Assembly (NCBI RefSeq): GCF_017742835.1
Contig: NZ_CP072392.1
Location: 2,850,387 to 2,914,386, forward strand
Source of the DNA: Aquabacter sp. L1I39
GTDB taxonomy: Bacteria; Pseudomonadota; Alphaproteobacteria; Rhizobiales; Xanthobacteraceae
DNA length: 64,000 nt
Direction: 5' to 3'
The position numbers and the translations under genes are program-made. Under the pieces are notes generated by a model, which was given only the letters and a program-made list of their open reading frames with translations, searched no databases and was not told the origin of the DNA. This document shows, piece after piece, positions 1 to 6,417 of the stretch (position 1 is its first letter; every line of letters begins with the position of its first letter).

Positions 1-34
1 AGATGATCAGGAAGATGACGGCATACTTCAACAT
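1..34 (-). CDS. DUF1328 small membrane protein, N-terminal fragment
   Basis: Only the first eleven codons are inside the window. They read MLKYAVIFLII, which matches the conserved opening of the DUF1328 (YtjA-like) family of roughly 55-residue proteins with two membrane segments. No biochemical role is established for the family. A GGAACC-N16-GGTT element upstream suggests general-stress sigma factor control, as often seen for small stress-related membrane proteins in this group of bacteria. The identification rests on a very short piece but the start codon and hydrophobic opening fit well. Confidence 0.6.
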   Translation of the reverse strand, partial: MLKYAVIFLII

Positions 35-86
35 GGGGGCCTCCACCGGGCGTGGTCCTGTGATCCGGCGGGCGGATCGCAGCGGG

Positions 87-112
87 AACCACGCAGAGGA
101 GTTGGAGGTTCC
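87..112 (-). promoter_or_regulatory. Candidate EcfG-type general stress promoter
   Basis: Reading leftwards the sequence gives GGAACC, sixteen bases, then GGTT, close to the GGAAC-N16/17-cGTT consensus of alphaproteobacterial EcfG sigma factors. Transcription would start near position 80 and give a leader of about 45 bases before the DUF1328 start codon. The element is also a perfect inverted repeat (GGAACC/GGTTCC), so the same match reads rightwards, where no gene start follows. Inference from motif and spacing only. Confidence 0.45.
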
Positions 113-120
113 CCGTTCCG

Positions 121-519
121 TCAGCGGCTGTTGAGCCAGCGGCGGATTTCATCCTTCAGGCGCAGGAAGTCCCAGAAGGCGGCGGCCACCACCACGAGCG
201 GCACCAGCGCCAGCACCAAAGCGGTGGTGGATGATACGCCGATCGCCCCCTGCAGAAAGTCATAGGCGAAATAGGTGGTCAGAGCGGTCACGGCGGCGGC
301 GATGATCAGGTAGACCTTGCGGGTCAACCTCCAGACCGCAAACGCCAGGAGCACCAGAACGGCAAGCACCAAAGCCAGCCCCCAGGCCCAGCCGAGCCCG
401 AAAGTCACCGCGGCGAAGCGCCCGGCGGAGACGGAGAAGAGCCCAACCGTCGCCAGCAGCAACAAGCCAGCCCGCAGGCGCAAGATGGATGGGGCGCCGG
501 CATTGTGAGACATGGACAT
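121..519 (-). CDS. Hypothetical four-helix membrane protein
   Basis: Encodes 132 residues. I do not recognise a named family. The translation shows a short polar start (MSMSHNAG), then about four hydrophobic stretches: two in residues 15-60, one near 65-85 and one near 95-115. It ends in a charged tail containing DFLRLKDEIRRW. The chosen ATG has a GGGGGA ribosome site eight bases upstream; longer in-frame starts extend into sequence that does not look like protein. It lies directly upstream of the DUF1328 gene on the same strand, separated by the candidate stress promoter, so the two may be separately transcribed. Probably an inner-membrane protein of unknown role. Confidence 0.6.
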   Translation of the reverse strand: MSMSHNAGAPSILRLRAGLLLLATVGLFSVSAGRFAAVTFGLGWAWGLALVLAVLVLLAFAVWRLTRKVYLIIAAAVTALTTYFAYDFLQGAIGVSSTTALVLALVPLVVVAAAFWDFLRLKDEIRRWLNSR

Positions 520-880
520 CGCTGAATTCCCCCTTCGGCCCGCTTGCGGCGAGCCTAGGCCGAAAACATGTTCTCCATCAATAACGCGCAGCCGGTTGCG
601 GATGGCAATGCCGGCCGGCAGCGTTGCGCCTCTGCCACTCACCCGACCCGTCGGACCTCCGAGCGGATTTGTTAGGCACGGATTCACCCAGCCGGGCGTT
701 TGTGTCCGCATACCCCGGCGCCCAGATGGTGCTTTCCCCGCGAGGGACTAACGTGATGCACCGGCAACCCCCATTTGTGAGGGGTGGCATGGAACCGCAG
801 ACACCGCCGCGAGCTTTGTCTGCGCGGCAAGGCGCGTGGGCCGTTCGCACAGGGCCGAAGGGGCGCACAGGAGACGAAGC
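520..880. other. Divergent intergenic region, no gene seen
   Basis: About 360 bases separate the leftward membrane protein gene from the rightward lipid-kinase-like gene. Short open frames here overlap one another on both strands and have no convincing ribosome sites. A GGAAC at 791-795 is followed 17 bases later by GCTT rather than CGTT, so I do not call it a stress promoter. It presumably holds the two divergent promoters. Confidence 0.5.
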
Positions 881-1819
881 ATGGGGCGGACGCTTGTGGT
901 TCTGAACGCGCAGGCGGGCACCGTTCGGGATGTGGGTGCGGAGAAGGTTCGCGCGGAGGTGGACGCCGCCCTCACCTTGCCTGGCCAGGAGGCGGACGTG
1001 CGGGTGCTGGAGGGACCCGAGATGGTGGCCGCCATCGGGGATGTGCGCCGTTCTGGCTACGACACGCTCGTGGTCGGAGCGGGCGATGGCACCGTGAGCT
1101 ATGCCGCCTCCGTGCTGTGCGGTTCCAACATCACGCTCGGGGTGCTGCCGCTCGGCACCATGAACCTGCTCGCCTACGATATCGGCCTGCCGCGGGACCT
1201 GACGGCGGCCCTCGAGGCGCTGCGGCACGCCAAGGCGAAGCGAATCGACCTTGCCACCTTGAACGGACGCGCCTTCCACGGCGTGTCGGGCCTCGGCTTC
1301 TTCACCCAGATGGCCATGGCGCGCGAGCAGATGCGCTCCACGCGCGGTCGCGTGCTGGGCTGGTTCCTGGCGCTGGGGCGTGCGGTGGTGCGCTCGGGCC
1401 GCCTCTCGCTGGAACTGGAGATCGAGGGCCAGCGGGCGCCCATCGACGCCTATGCGGCGCTCGTTACCAACAACGTGTTCGACATGTCCGGCTGGCACCG
1501 TTCGCGGCTCAATGCCGGCGTGCTGGAAATCCACGTGGCCGAGGATCGCGGCGCGCTTGCCCGCATTAAGGCCGGGGCGGACCTGCTTGTGGAGGCCTGG
1601 CGGGACAATCCCGGCATCCATTCCTTCCAGGCGAAGGCGGTGACCATCCATGGCCTGCGCCGCCGACGCGCCTGGGTGGCCACCGACGGGGAGATCACCC
1701 GCGAGACCTTGCCGCTGCGTTATGAAGTGGCGCCCGGCGCGCTCTCCCTCCTGATGCCGCCGGATGCGTCCCAGTGGCAGGCGGAGGCGGTGGCAGACGT
1801 GAAGAGCGCGGCAAGCTGA
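881..1819 (+). CDS. Diacylglycerol kinase-family lipid kinase-like protein
   Basis: Encodes 312 residues. The N-terminal half is the DAGK catalytic fold: GAGDGT at residues 66-71 stands for the GGDGT nucleotide-binding motif and PLGTMN at 90-95 for the PLGTxN motif. The C-terminal half fits the beta-sandwich domain of YegS/DgkB-like proteins. Such enzymes phosphorylate diacylglycerol, sphingoid bases or other lipids; the substrate here cannot be read from sequence. The ATG at 881 has AGGAGA seven bases upstream; longer frames to the left are rejected because the family begins with a first beta strand like GRTLVVLNAQAG. The gene is followed by a hairpin and a convergent stress gene, so it appears monocistronic. 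Confidence 0.8.
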   Translation: MGRTLVVLNAQAGTVRDVGAEKVRAEVDAALTLPGQEADVRVLEGPEMVAAIGDVRRSGYDTLVVGAGDGTVSYAASVLCGSNITLGVLPLGTMNLLAYDIGLPRDLTAALEALRHAKAKRIDLATLNGRAFHGVSGLGFFTQMAMAREQMRSTRGRVLGWFLALGRAVVRSGRLSLELEIEGQRAPIDAYAALVTNNVFDMSGWHRSRLNAGVLEIHVAEDRGALARIKAGADLLVEAWRDNPGIHSFQAKAVTIHGLRRRRAWVATDGEITRETLPLRYEVAPGALSLLMPPDASQWQAEAVADVKSAAS

Positions 1820-1824
1820 ACGCG

Positions 1825-1850
1825 AAGGCCGGCGGGGGGCCGCCGGCCTT
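1825..1850. terminator. Hairpin between convergent genes
   Basis: A perfect 11-bp inverted repeat (AAGGCCGGCGG / CCGCCGGCCTT) with a GGGG loop lies between the stop codons of the lipid-kinase-like gene and the UspA gene. No strong T-run follows on either strand, so it is a probable but not classical bidirectional terminator. Confidence 0.5.
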
Positions 1851-1878
1851 CGGTTGGGATGAGCGGACCGGATCCGGC

Positions 1879-2709
1879 TCAGTGCGCCATGAGCACCGGA
1901 ACGGTCATGGTGGAGAGGATTTCGCGGGTCACGCCGCCCAGTACCAGCTCCCGCAGCGGGGAGTGGCCATAGCCGCCCATGACCACGAGGTCCGCGCCCT
2001 GGTCCGCCACCTCGTTGAGGATCGCCTCCGCGACGCCCACGCCGGAGCCCAAGGGAAGGGACCGCACCTGTGCGCTGAGGTTGTGGCGTGCCAGATGGCG
2101 CACGATGTCCGCGCCATCCTCCTGCGCCGGGGCATTGCCGCGATAGACCGAGAAGATCTCCACCTGGTGCGCCTTGTGGAGCAAGGGCAGGGCCTCGTTG
2201 AGGGCGCGGGCAGCGGCGCGGCTGCCGTCCCAGGCCACCACGGCGCGTCCGGCCGCATAGGGCGCGGTCTGTACGTAGGGCACCAGCAGCACTGCGCGGC
2301 CCGAATCAAGCAGCACCGTCTCCGCGATCACCTCTTCCGGCCCCGGGCGATCGGGATCGGGCTGGGCGACGACCGTGAGATCGAACAGGCGCGACATTTC
2401 CGCGAACGCATTGGCCGCGAGGCCAAGGGAGGCGCTCAGCGTGCGAATCTCGCAGGGGACGCCGGCCGCCTGGGCCACGGCCCTGAAATCCTCGGCTGCC
2501 TTGGCCGCCGCCTCCGCATTTTCCTTCATCTGGGCGTCGATGAAGTCGGTGGGCACGGCGCCCATATAGAAGGGGGGCACGTCGATCTCGTAGGTGACGG
2601 CAAGGCCCGTCAGGTGCGCCCCGTGCGCCTTGGCAAGGCTCACCGCGAAGCTGGCGGCCGGATCGGTGTCGGCGCCCTGGGTCAAGTTGACGAGGATGTC
2701 CCGGATCAT
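1879..2709 (-). CDS. Tandem-domain universal stress protein (UspA family)
   Basis: Encodes 276 residues with two UspA folds in tandem (about 1-145 and 150-276). The C-terminal copy keeps the ATP-binding signature G-2X-G-9X-G (MGGYGHS near residue 244, then GG before the last helix); the N-terminal copy lacks it, as is common in tandem Usps. UspA proteins are cytoplasmic and help survival under starvation, hypoxia or redox stress. The start beginning MIRDILVNL is chosen because it opens directly with the first beta strand; the longer frame adds 31 residues with no family resemblance. An FNR/FixK-like half-perfect palindrome upstream hints at oxygen-linked control. Confidence 0.85.
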   Translation of the reverse strand: MIRDILVNLTQGADTDPAASFAVSLAKAHGAHLTGLAVTYEIDVPPFYMGAVPTDFIDAQMKENAEAAAKAAEDFRAVAQAAGVPCEIRTLSASLGLAANAFAEMSRLFDLTVVAQPDPDRPGPEEVIAETVLLDSGRAVLLVPYVQTAPYAAGRAVVAWDGSRAAARALNEALPLLHKAHQVEIFSVYRGNAPAQEDGADIVRHLARHNLSAQVRSLPLGSGVGVAEAILNEVADQGADLVVMGGYGHSPLRELVLGGVTREILSTMTVPVLMAH

Positions 2710-2777
2710 TGTGAGGTGTCTCTCTTCAGCCGCAACGGCGACACCACAATACCCTAATGCGTTCCCGAAAAAGCACT

Positions 2778-2791
2778 TTGAGGGAGAGCAA
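2778..2791 (-). promoter_or_regulatory. FNR/FixK-like site upstream of the UspA gene
   Basis: TTGA-N6-GCAA on the plus strand (TTGC-N6-TCAA leftwards) differs by one base from the TTGA-N6-TCAA core. A -10-like TATTGT lies about 35 bases closer to the gene, putting the box near -42, the usual class II activator position. One mismatch and no second site: suggestive only. Confidence 0.3.
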
Positions 2792-2816
2792 CTTATGCAC
2801 ACCGCACAAACGGAAA

Positions 2817-2844
2817 CGCGGCCGCCCGGGGGAAGGCGGCCGCG
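2817..2844. other. GC-rich hairpin in the divergent gap before the glycosyltransferase gene
   Basis: A perfect 10-bp inverted repeat CGCGGCCGCC / GGCGGCCGCG encloses an eight-base loop. It sits in the roughly 300-base gap between the leftward UspA gene and the rightward glycosyltransferase gene, so it cannot terminate either of them. It may structure the 5' leader of the glycosyltransferase transcript. The rest of the gap holds no gene that I can support. Confidence 0.4.
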
Positions 2845-3013
2845 CCCGAAACGGCTCGGTCAGGCGGGGGTACTGACCGGTCCGTAGATGAAACGCCGAG
2901 CCGGAAACCGGGTTCCGCAGAAAATGAAAAAAATTTCGACCATCTCGCACGGCGCCCAGAACCCCGCTAAAGGGTGGTCGGAGCGCCTCAGGAGCGCAAC
3001 AGGTGCCCCTCCG

Positions 3014-4060
3014 ATGACGCCGGATTTGAGCATTGTCGTCCCGGTCTATAACGAGGCCGCAGGACTCCCCTCCTTCCACGAGCGCCTGTGCGGCTGTGCC
3101 CGGGCGGTGGGCGCCGCGCGCGGCATGCGGATCGAGATTGTCTATGTGGACGATGGCAGCCGGGACAATAGCGCGGCGGTCGCCGCCACCTTGCCCCCCT
3201 TGGGGGTGGACGTGCAGGTGGTGGCCCTGTCGCGCAATTTCGGCAAGGAAGCCGCGCTGCTCGCCGGCCTCGACCATGCCCGGGGCGACGCCCTCATGTT
3301 CATGGACGGCGACGGCCAGCACCCGCCGGAAATGATCGAGACCTTCGTCGCCTTGTGGAAGGACCAGGGCTATGACGTGCCGTATGCGGTGAAGGCGGAC
3401 CGCTCCGACGAGGCCGTTTCGCGCCGCCTGTTCGTGCGCATGTTCTATCGCCTGCTGAATTACGGCGCCCCCACCCGAATCCCCGAGGATGGCGCCGACT
3501 TCCGCCTGCTCTCGCCACGCGCCGCCGCCGCCTTGCGGCGCATGCCAGAGCGCAACCGCTTCTTCAAGGGCCTGTCCAGCTGGATCGGCTTTCGCCAGGT
3601 GGCGGTGCCCTACCGGCCGGAGGCCCGCACCCATGGCAGTTCCAGCTGGTCCTTCTTCCGCCTGCTAAGCCTGTCCATGGAGGGGCTGACCTCCTTCTCC
3701 CCCGCCCCGCTGCGGATCGCCGGCATCGCCGGCGCCTTGCTGGCGGGCGCGGCCTTCCTCTATGGCATGTGGATCGTGGTGGAGCGGCTGATCTGGGGCA
3801 TTCCCCTGCCGGGCTATCCCTCCCTGGTGGTGGGCATCATGGTCATTGGTGGGATGCAACTTCTGGTCGTGGGTGTGATGGGCGAGTACATCGCCCGCAT
3901 CCTGTCCGAGATCAAGGCGCGCCCTGTCTATTTCGTCGCCGACCACGCCTTGCGCCATCGCGAGCTGGGGGAGGGGGGGCATGATGGCGGCCACGGGGCA
4001 GCCCACGGCGCGGCGTTGGAGCCGCCAGCCTTTGCCGAACGGCCGAAGGCGGCCTCCTGA
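3014..4060 (+). CDS. Family 2 glycosyltransferase with C-terminal membrane anchor (DPM1/GtrB-like)
   Basis: Encodes 348 residues. The GT-A fold is clear: SIVVPVYNE at residues 6-14, VDDGS at 45-49 and DGDGQ at 98-102 (the metal-binding DxD region). Two strong membrane helices near residues 230-255 and 270-295 end in GEYIARILSE, the layout of GtrB/ArnC/DPM1-type enzymes that transfer a sugar to polyprenyl phosphate at the inner membrane. The start at 3014 is preferred because AGGTG lies eight bases upstream and the family opens directly with the first beta strand; an upstream ATG at 2888 would add 42 unrelated residues. The next gene, a ChbG/HpnK deacetylase, follows four bases after the stop and is probably co-transcribed, suggesting a lipid-linked sugar pathway. 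Confidence 0.85.
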   Translation: MTPDLSIVVPVYNEAAGLPSFHERLCGCARAVGAARGMRIEIVYVDDGSRDNSAAVAATLPPLGVDVQVVALSRNFGKEAALLAGLDHARGDALMFMDGDGQHPPEMIETFVALWKDQGYDVPYAVKADRSDEAVSRRLFVRMFYRLLNYGAPTRIPEDGADFRLLSPRAAAALRRMPERNRFFKGLSSWIGFRQVAVPYRPEARTHGSSSWSFFRLLSLSMEGLTSFSPAPLRIAGIAGALLAGAAFLYGMWIVVERLIWGIPLPGYPSLVVGIMVIGGMQLLVVGVMGEYIARILSEIKARPVYFVADHALRHRELGEGGHDGGHGAAHGAALEPPAFAERPKAAS

Positions 4061-4064
4061 CGCC

Positions 4065-4880
4065 ATGGCCCGCCGCATCGTCATCTGCGCCGACGATTAC
4101 GGCCTCGCCCCCGGAGTCAGCCGCGCCATAAGGGAACTGGCCCTGGCGGGGCGGCTGAATGCCACGTCAGTCATGACCCTGTTCCCCGATTTGGAGGGAG
4201 AGGCGGAGGCGCTGCTCCAGGTGGGGGAGGCGACCGACCTTGGTATCGGGCTGCACCTGACCCTAACCGGGGGATTTGCCCCGCTCGTCGCCGCGCCGAC
4301 GGGGGCAGGGCGGCTGCCGGGGCTCCGCGACCTGATTGTGAAGGCCCATCTGCGCCGCCTCGATCTCGCCGCGGTAGAAGATGAGATCGAAGCTCAGTTC
4401 AGCGCTTTCTCCGCCTTGTTCGGGCGTCCCCCAAGCCATGTCGACGGCCATCAGCACGCTCATGTGCTGCCCGGCATCCGTGCCCTTGTCCTTCGCGCCA
4501 CCCGTCGCCACGCCCCCTCTGCCTGGCTGCGCGACAGCTCCCCCTCGTCCGGCGTGGGGGAGGGACTGGATCTGAAGGGAAAGCTCATCGGCCTGTTCTC
4601 GGCCGGCCTCCGCCGCGATGCTACGGCGGCAGGCTTGACCGCGAACACCGGCTTTGCCGGTGCCTATTCCTTCAATGATGCCAATGCCTTCCAGGCCGTG
4701 CTCGCGCGCGCCCTCGCCCGTCTGCCCGATGGCGGGGCCGTTATGGTTCACCCTGGCCATGTGGATGCAGTGCTGGCGGCGCGCGATCCCATCACCGGCC
4801 AGCGGGAGGCGGAATACCAGGCGCTGGCTGGATCGGCGTTTGGCAAGCTCTTGGAAAAGAACGAGATTGTCCTGCGCTAA
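4065..4880 (+). CDS. ChbG/HpnK family carbohydrate or hopanoid deacetylase
   Basis: Encodes 271 residues of the YdjC/ChbG/HpnK superfamily, metal-dependent deacetylases that act on N-acetylated sugars or, for HpnK, in hopanoid biosynthesis. ADDYG at residues 9-13 supplies the metal-binding Asp and the HVDGHQHAH cluster around 125-133 supplies His ligands; a late HPGHVD is also typical. The start at 4065 gives the family's normal first strand (RRIVICADD). An ATG at 3981 has a stronger purine-rich ribosome site but overlaps the preceding gene and adds 28 low-complexity residues, so it is not preferred. The partner glycosyltransferase suggests that its product sugar or lipid is the substrate. 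No other hopanoid genes are present nearby. Confidence 0.8.
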   Translation: MARRIVICADDYGLAPGVSRAIRELALAGRLNATSVMTLFPDLEGEAEALLQVGEATDLGIGLHLTLTGGFAPLVAAPTGAGRLPGLRDLIVKAHLRRLDLAAVEDEIEAQFSAFSALFGRPPSHVDGHQHAHVLPGIRALVLRATRRHAPSAWLRDSSPSSGVGEGLDLKGKLIGLFSAGLRRDATAAGLTANTGFAGAYSFNDANAFQAVLARALARLPDGGAVMVHPGHVDAVLAARDPITGQREAEYQALAGSAFGKLLEKNEIVLR

Positions 4881-5788
4881 ATGGCGATTCGGAAGGCCCC
4901 GTCCATGGCGGGCTGCCCCTCCGTACGCACCAAGCCTTGTCCCACCAGATGCTCCAGATGGGCAAGGACCGTCAGGGACGCCGCCCCGAACAGGCGCGGA
5001 TCAAGGCCGATATAGATCCCCCGCACCAGGTCAGGGATGGTGTTCGACCGCTCCAACCCGCGCATGATGGCTGCTTCCCGGGCGTGCCGGTGGGCGAGAT
5101 AGTCCTTCACAAACCGGTCTGCATCCCGGATCACCGGCCCGTGCCCGGGCAGGAACAGCGTCTCGGGACGGGCCGTAAGTTTTTCCAAAGATTGGATATA
5201 ATCACCCATGGCGCCGTCGGGCGGGGCGACGATGGAGGTGGCCCAGCCCATCACATGGTCGCCGGAGAAGAGGAGGTCGCCCTCCTGATAGGCGAAAGCC
5301 AGATGGTTGGCCGCATGGCCGGGCGTTGTCACCGCCTCCAGCGTCCAACCCGAGCCCTCCAGCACGTCCCTGTCGCCCAGCACGATGTCGGGCTGAAAAT
5401 CGGCGTCGGCGCTGGCATCCATGGGATTGGCCTCGCCAATGAAGAGCGGACGGGAGGGTCGGTGCGGCCCTTCGCCCACCGTCCTCGCGCCGGTGGCAGC
5501 GACGATGGCGGGGGCGGCAGGGGAGTGGTCCCGGTGCGTGTGGGTGACCACCACATGGGTCACGCTTTCCCCCTTCACGGCCTCCAGCACCGCCGCCACA
5601 TGGGCCGGATTGTCAGGTCCCGGATCGATGATCGCCACCTTGCCCCGGCCGACGATATAGGTGCAGGTGCCCGTGAAGGTGAAGGGCGAGGGATTGGGTG
5701 CCACAATGCGGCGGACACCGGGGGCCACTTCCTCCACTCGTCCGGGTGGCGTGGTGAAGTTGCGGTCGAATGCGATGTCGTCGCTCAT
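4877..5788 (-). CDS. MBL-fold metallo-hydrolase (LACTB2-like)
   Basis: Encodes 303 residues. The metallo-beta-lactamase core shows HTHRDH at residues 83-88 (the HxHxDH zinc motif), a later PGHAANH, FSGDHVMGW with the bridging Asp, and LPGHGPVI. The C-terminal 80 residues resemble the small helical winged domain of LACTB2-like hydrolases. Such proteins hydrolyse thioesters, phosphodiesters or RNA; I cannot choose between them. The start MSDDIAF has AGGG nine bases upstream; 40 more residues in the open frame look non-coding. The 3' end overlaps the stop of the convergent deacetylase gene by four bases, so no separate terminator fits between them. Confidence 0.85.
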   Translation of the reverse strand: MSDDIAFDRNFTTPPGRVEEVAPGVRRIVAPNPSPFTFTGTCTYIVGRGKVAIIDPGPDNPAHVAAVLEAVKGESVTHVVVTHTHRDHSPAAPAIVAATGARTVGEGPHRPSRPLFIGEANPMDASADADFQPDIVLGDRDVLEGSGWTLEAVTTPGHAANHLAFAYQEGDLLFSGDHVMGWATSIVAPPDGAMGDYIQSLEKLTARPETLFLPGHGPVIRDADRFVKDYLAHRHAREAAIMRGLERSNTIPDLVRGIYIGLDPRLFGAASLTVLAHLEHLVGQGLVRTEGQPAMDGAFRIAI

Positions 5789-6034
5789 TCCAATGCCCTG
5801 CAGCGGGACCCCCATGGGGGCAGCCTCAAACCGGCGCCATGTATAGCAAGCTGATGCTGCATCGCCGATAGGGCGTGCACAGCATGCGACGGGCGCGTGT
5901 TCGATCACCTTTGCGGGAACGGCGCGCCGTGCGTGCCTGGGTCAATGCTGGAGCCGTGACCTTGGGTTAAAAGAGGTCGGCGAGGCGCCGTTCCAAAGCC
6001 CGACACGAAGGGGGCGCCTGCCAAGGAGGATCAG

Positions 6035-6346
6035 ATGCATTTCGTCCGCACGCTTACCGTGGTCTTGCTCGCGGTCAGCCCCTTCGCGTTTTCCGGCAGC
6101 GCGGCGGCGCAGGGCATGCCGCAGACGCTCGACATGACTTGCAGCGAGGCGCAGGCATTGGTGAACCGCACCGGGGCGGCCGTTCTGGCTACGGGTCCCA
6201 ACGTCTTCAACCGCTACGTCAAGGATCTGGCCTTCTGCCCCGAGGCAATGGTGACCAAGCCGGCGTGGCTGCAGACAAAGGATATGCAGCAATGCCCCAT
6301 TGGCTATACCTGCTGGGATCCGACCACGGACACGGGCGGTCGCTGA
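6035..6346 (+). CDS. Small exported cysteine-containing protein
   Basis: Encodes 103 residues. Residues 1-25 form a clear Sec signal peptide ending AAAQ, so the mature protein of about 78 residues is periplasmic or secreted. The mature part has four cysteines (TCSEAQ, FCPEA, QCPIGY, TCWDP), which could form two disulfides. From memory, similar short proteins with an early TCSEA-like motif and a late QC-GY-C motif are widespread in Hyphomicrobiales and have no known function. The ribosome site AAGGAGGA is excellent. A strong terminator follows, so it is probably transcribed alone. Confidence 0.8.
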   Translation: MHFVRTLTVVLLAVSPFAFSGSAAAQGMPQTLDMTCSEAQALVNRTGAAVLATGPNVFNRYVKDLAFCPEAMVTKPAWLQTKDMQQCPIGYTCWDPTTDTGGR

Positions 6347-6354
6347 AGCAAGAC

Positions 6355-6399
6355 GAGGGTGGCGCCCTCTAACCCATTGATAGAGCATGCGCCACCCTC
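6355..6399. terminator. Bidirectional terminator hairpin
   Basis: A perfect 11-bp inverted repeat GAGGGTGGCGC / GCGCCACCCTC with a 23-base loop is followed rightwards by TCTTCTTCT. It lies between the stop codons of the small exported protein and the convergent PrpE gene and can serve both. Confidence 0.65.
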
Positions 6400-6417
6400 T
6401 CTTCTTCTGCGGTCCAC

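Noticed and set aside
791..815. GGAAC followed by GCTT as a second stress promoter ahead of the lipid-kinase-like gene
   Set aside because: The -10 part does not match CGTT/GGTT and the spacing is off; too weak to report as a promoter.
578..1651. Minus-strand open frame of 357 codons opposite the lipid-kinase-like gene
   Set aside because: Antisense shadow; the plus strand carries GDGT and PLGTxN motifs and a good ribosome site.
2888..3013. N-terminal extension of the glycosyltransferase from an ATG at 2888
   Set aside because: The 42 extra residues are basic and unlike the family, the upstream ribosome site is poor, and a better site precedes the ATG at 3014.
3981..4064. N-terminal extension of the deacetylase from an ATG at 3981 with a strong purine tract
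   Set aside because: It lies within the preceding coding sequence and adds low-complexity residues before the conserved first strand; the purine tract is part of a Gly/Glu-coding stretch.
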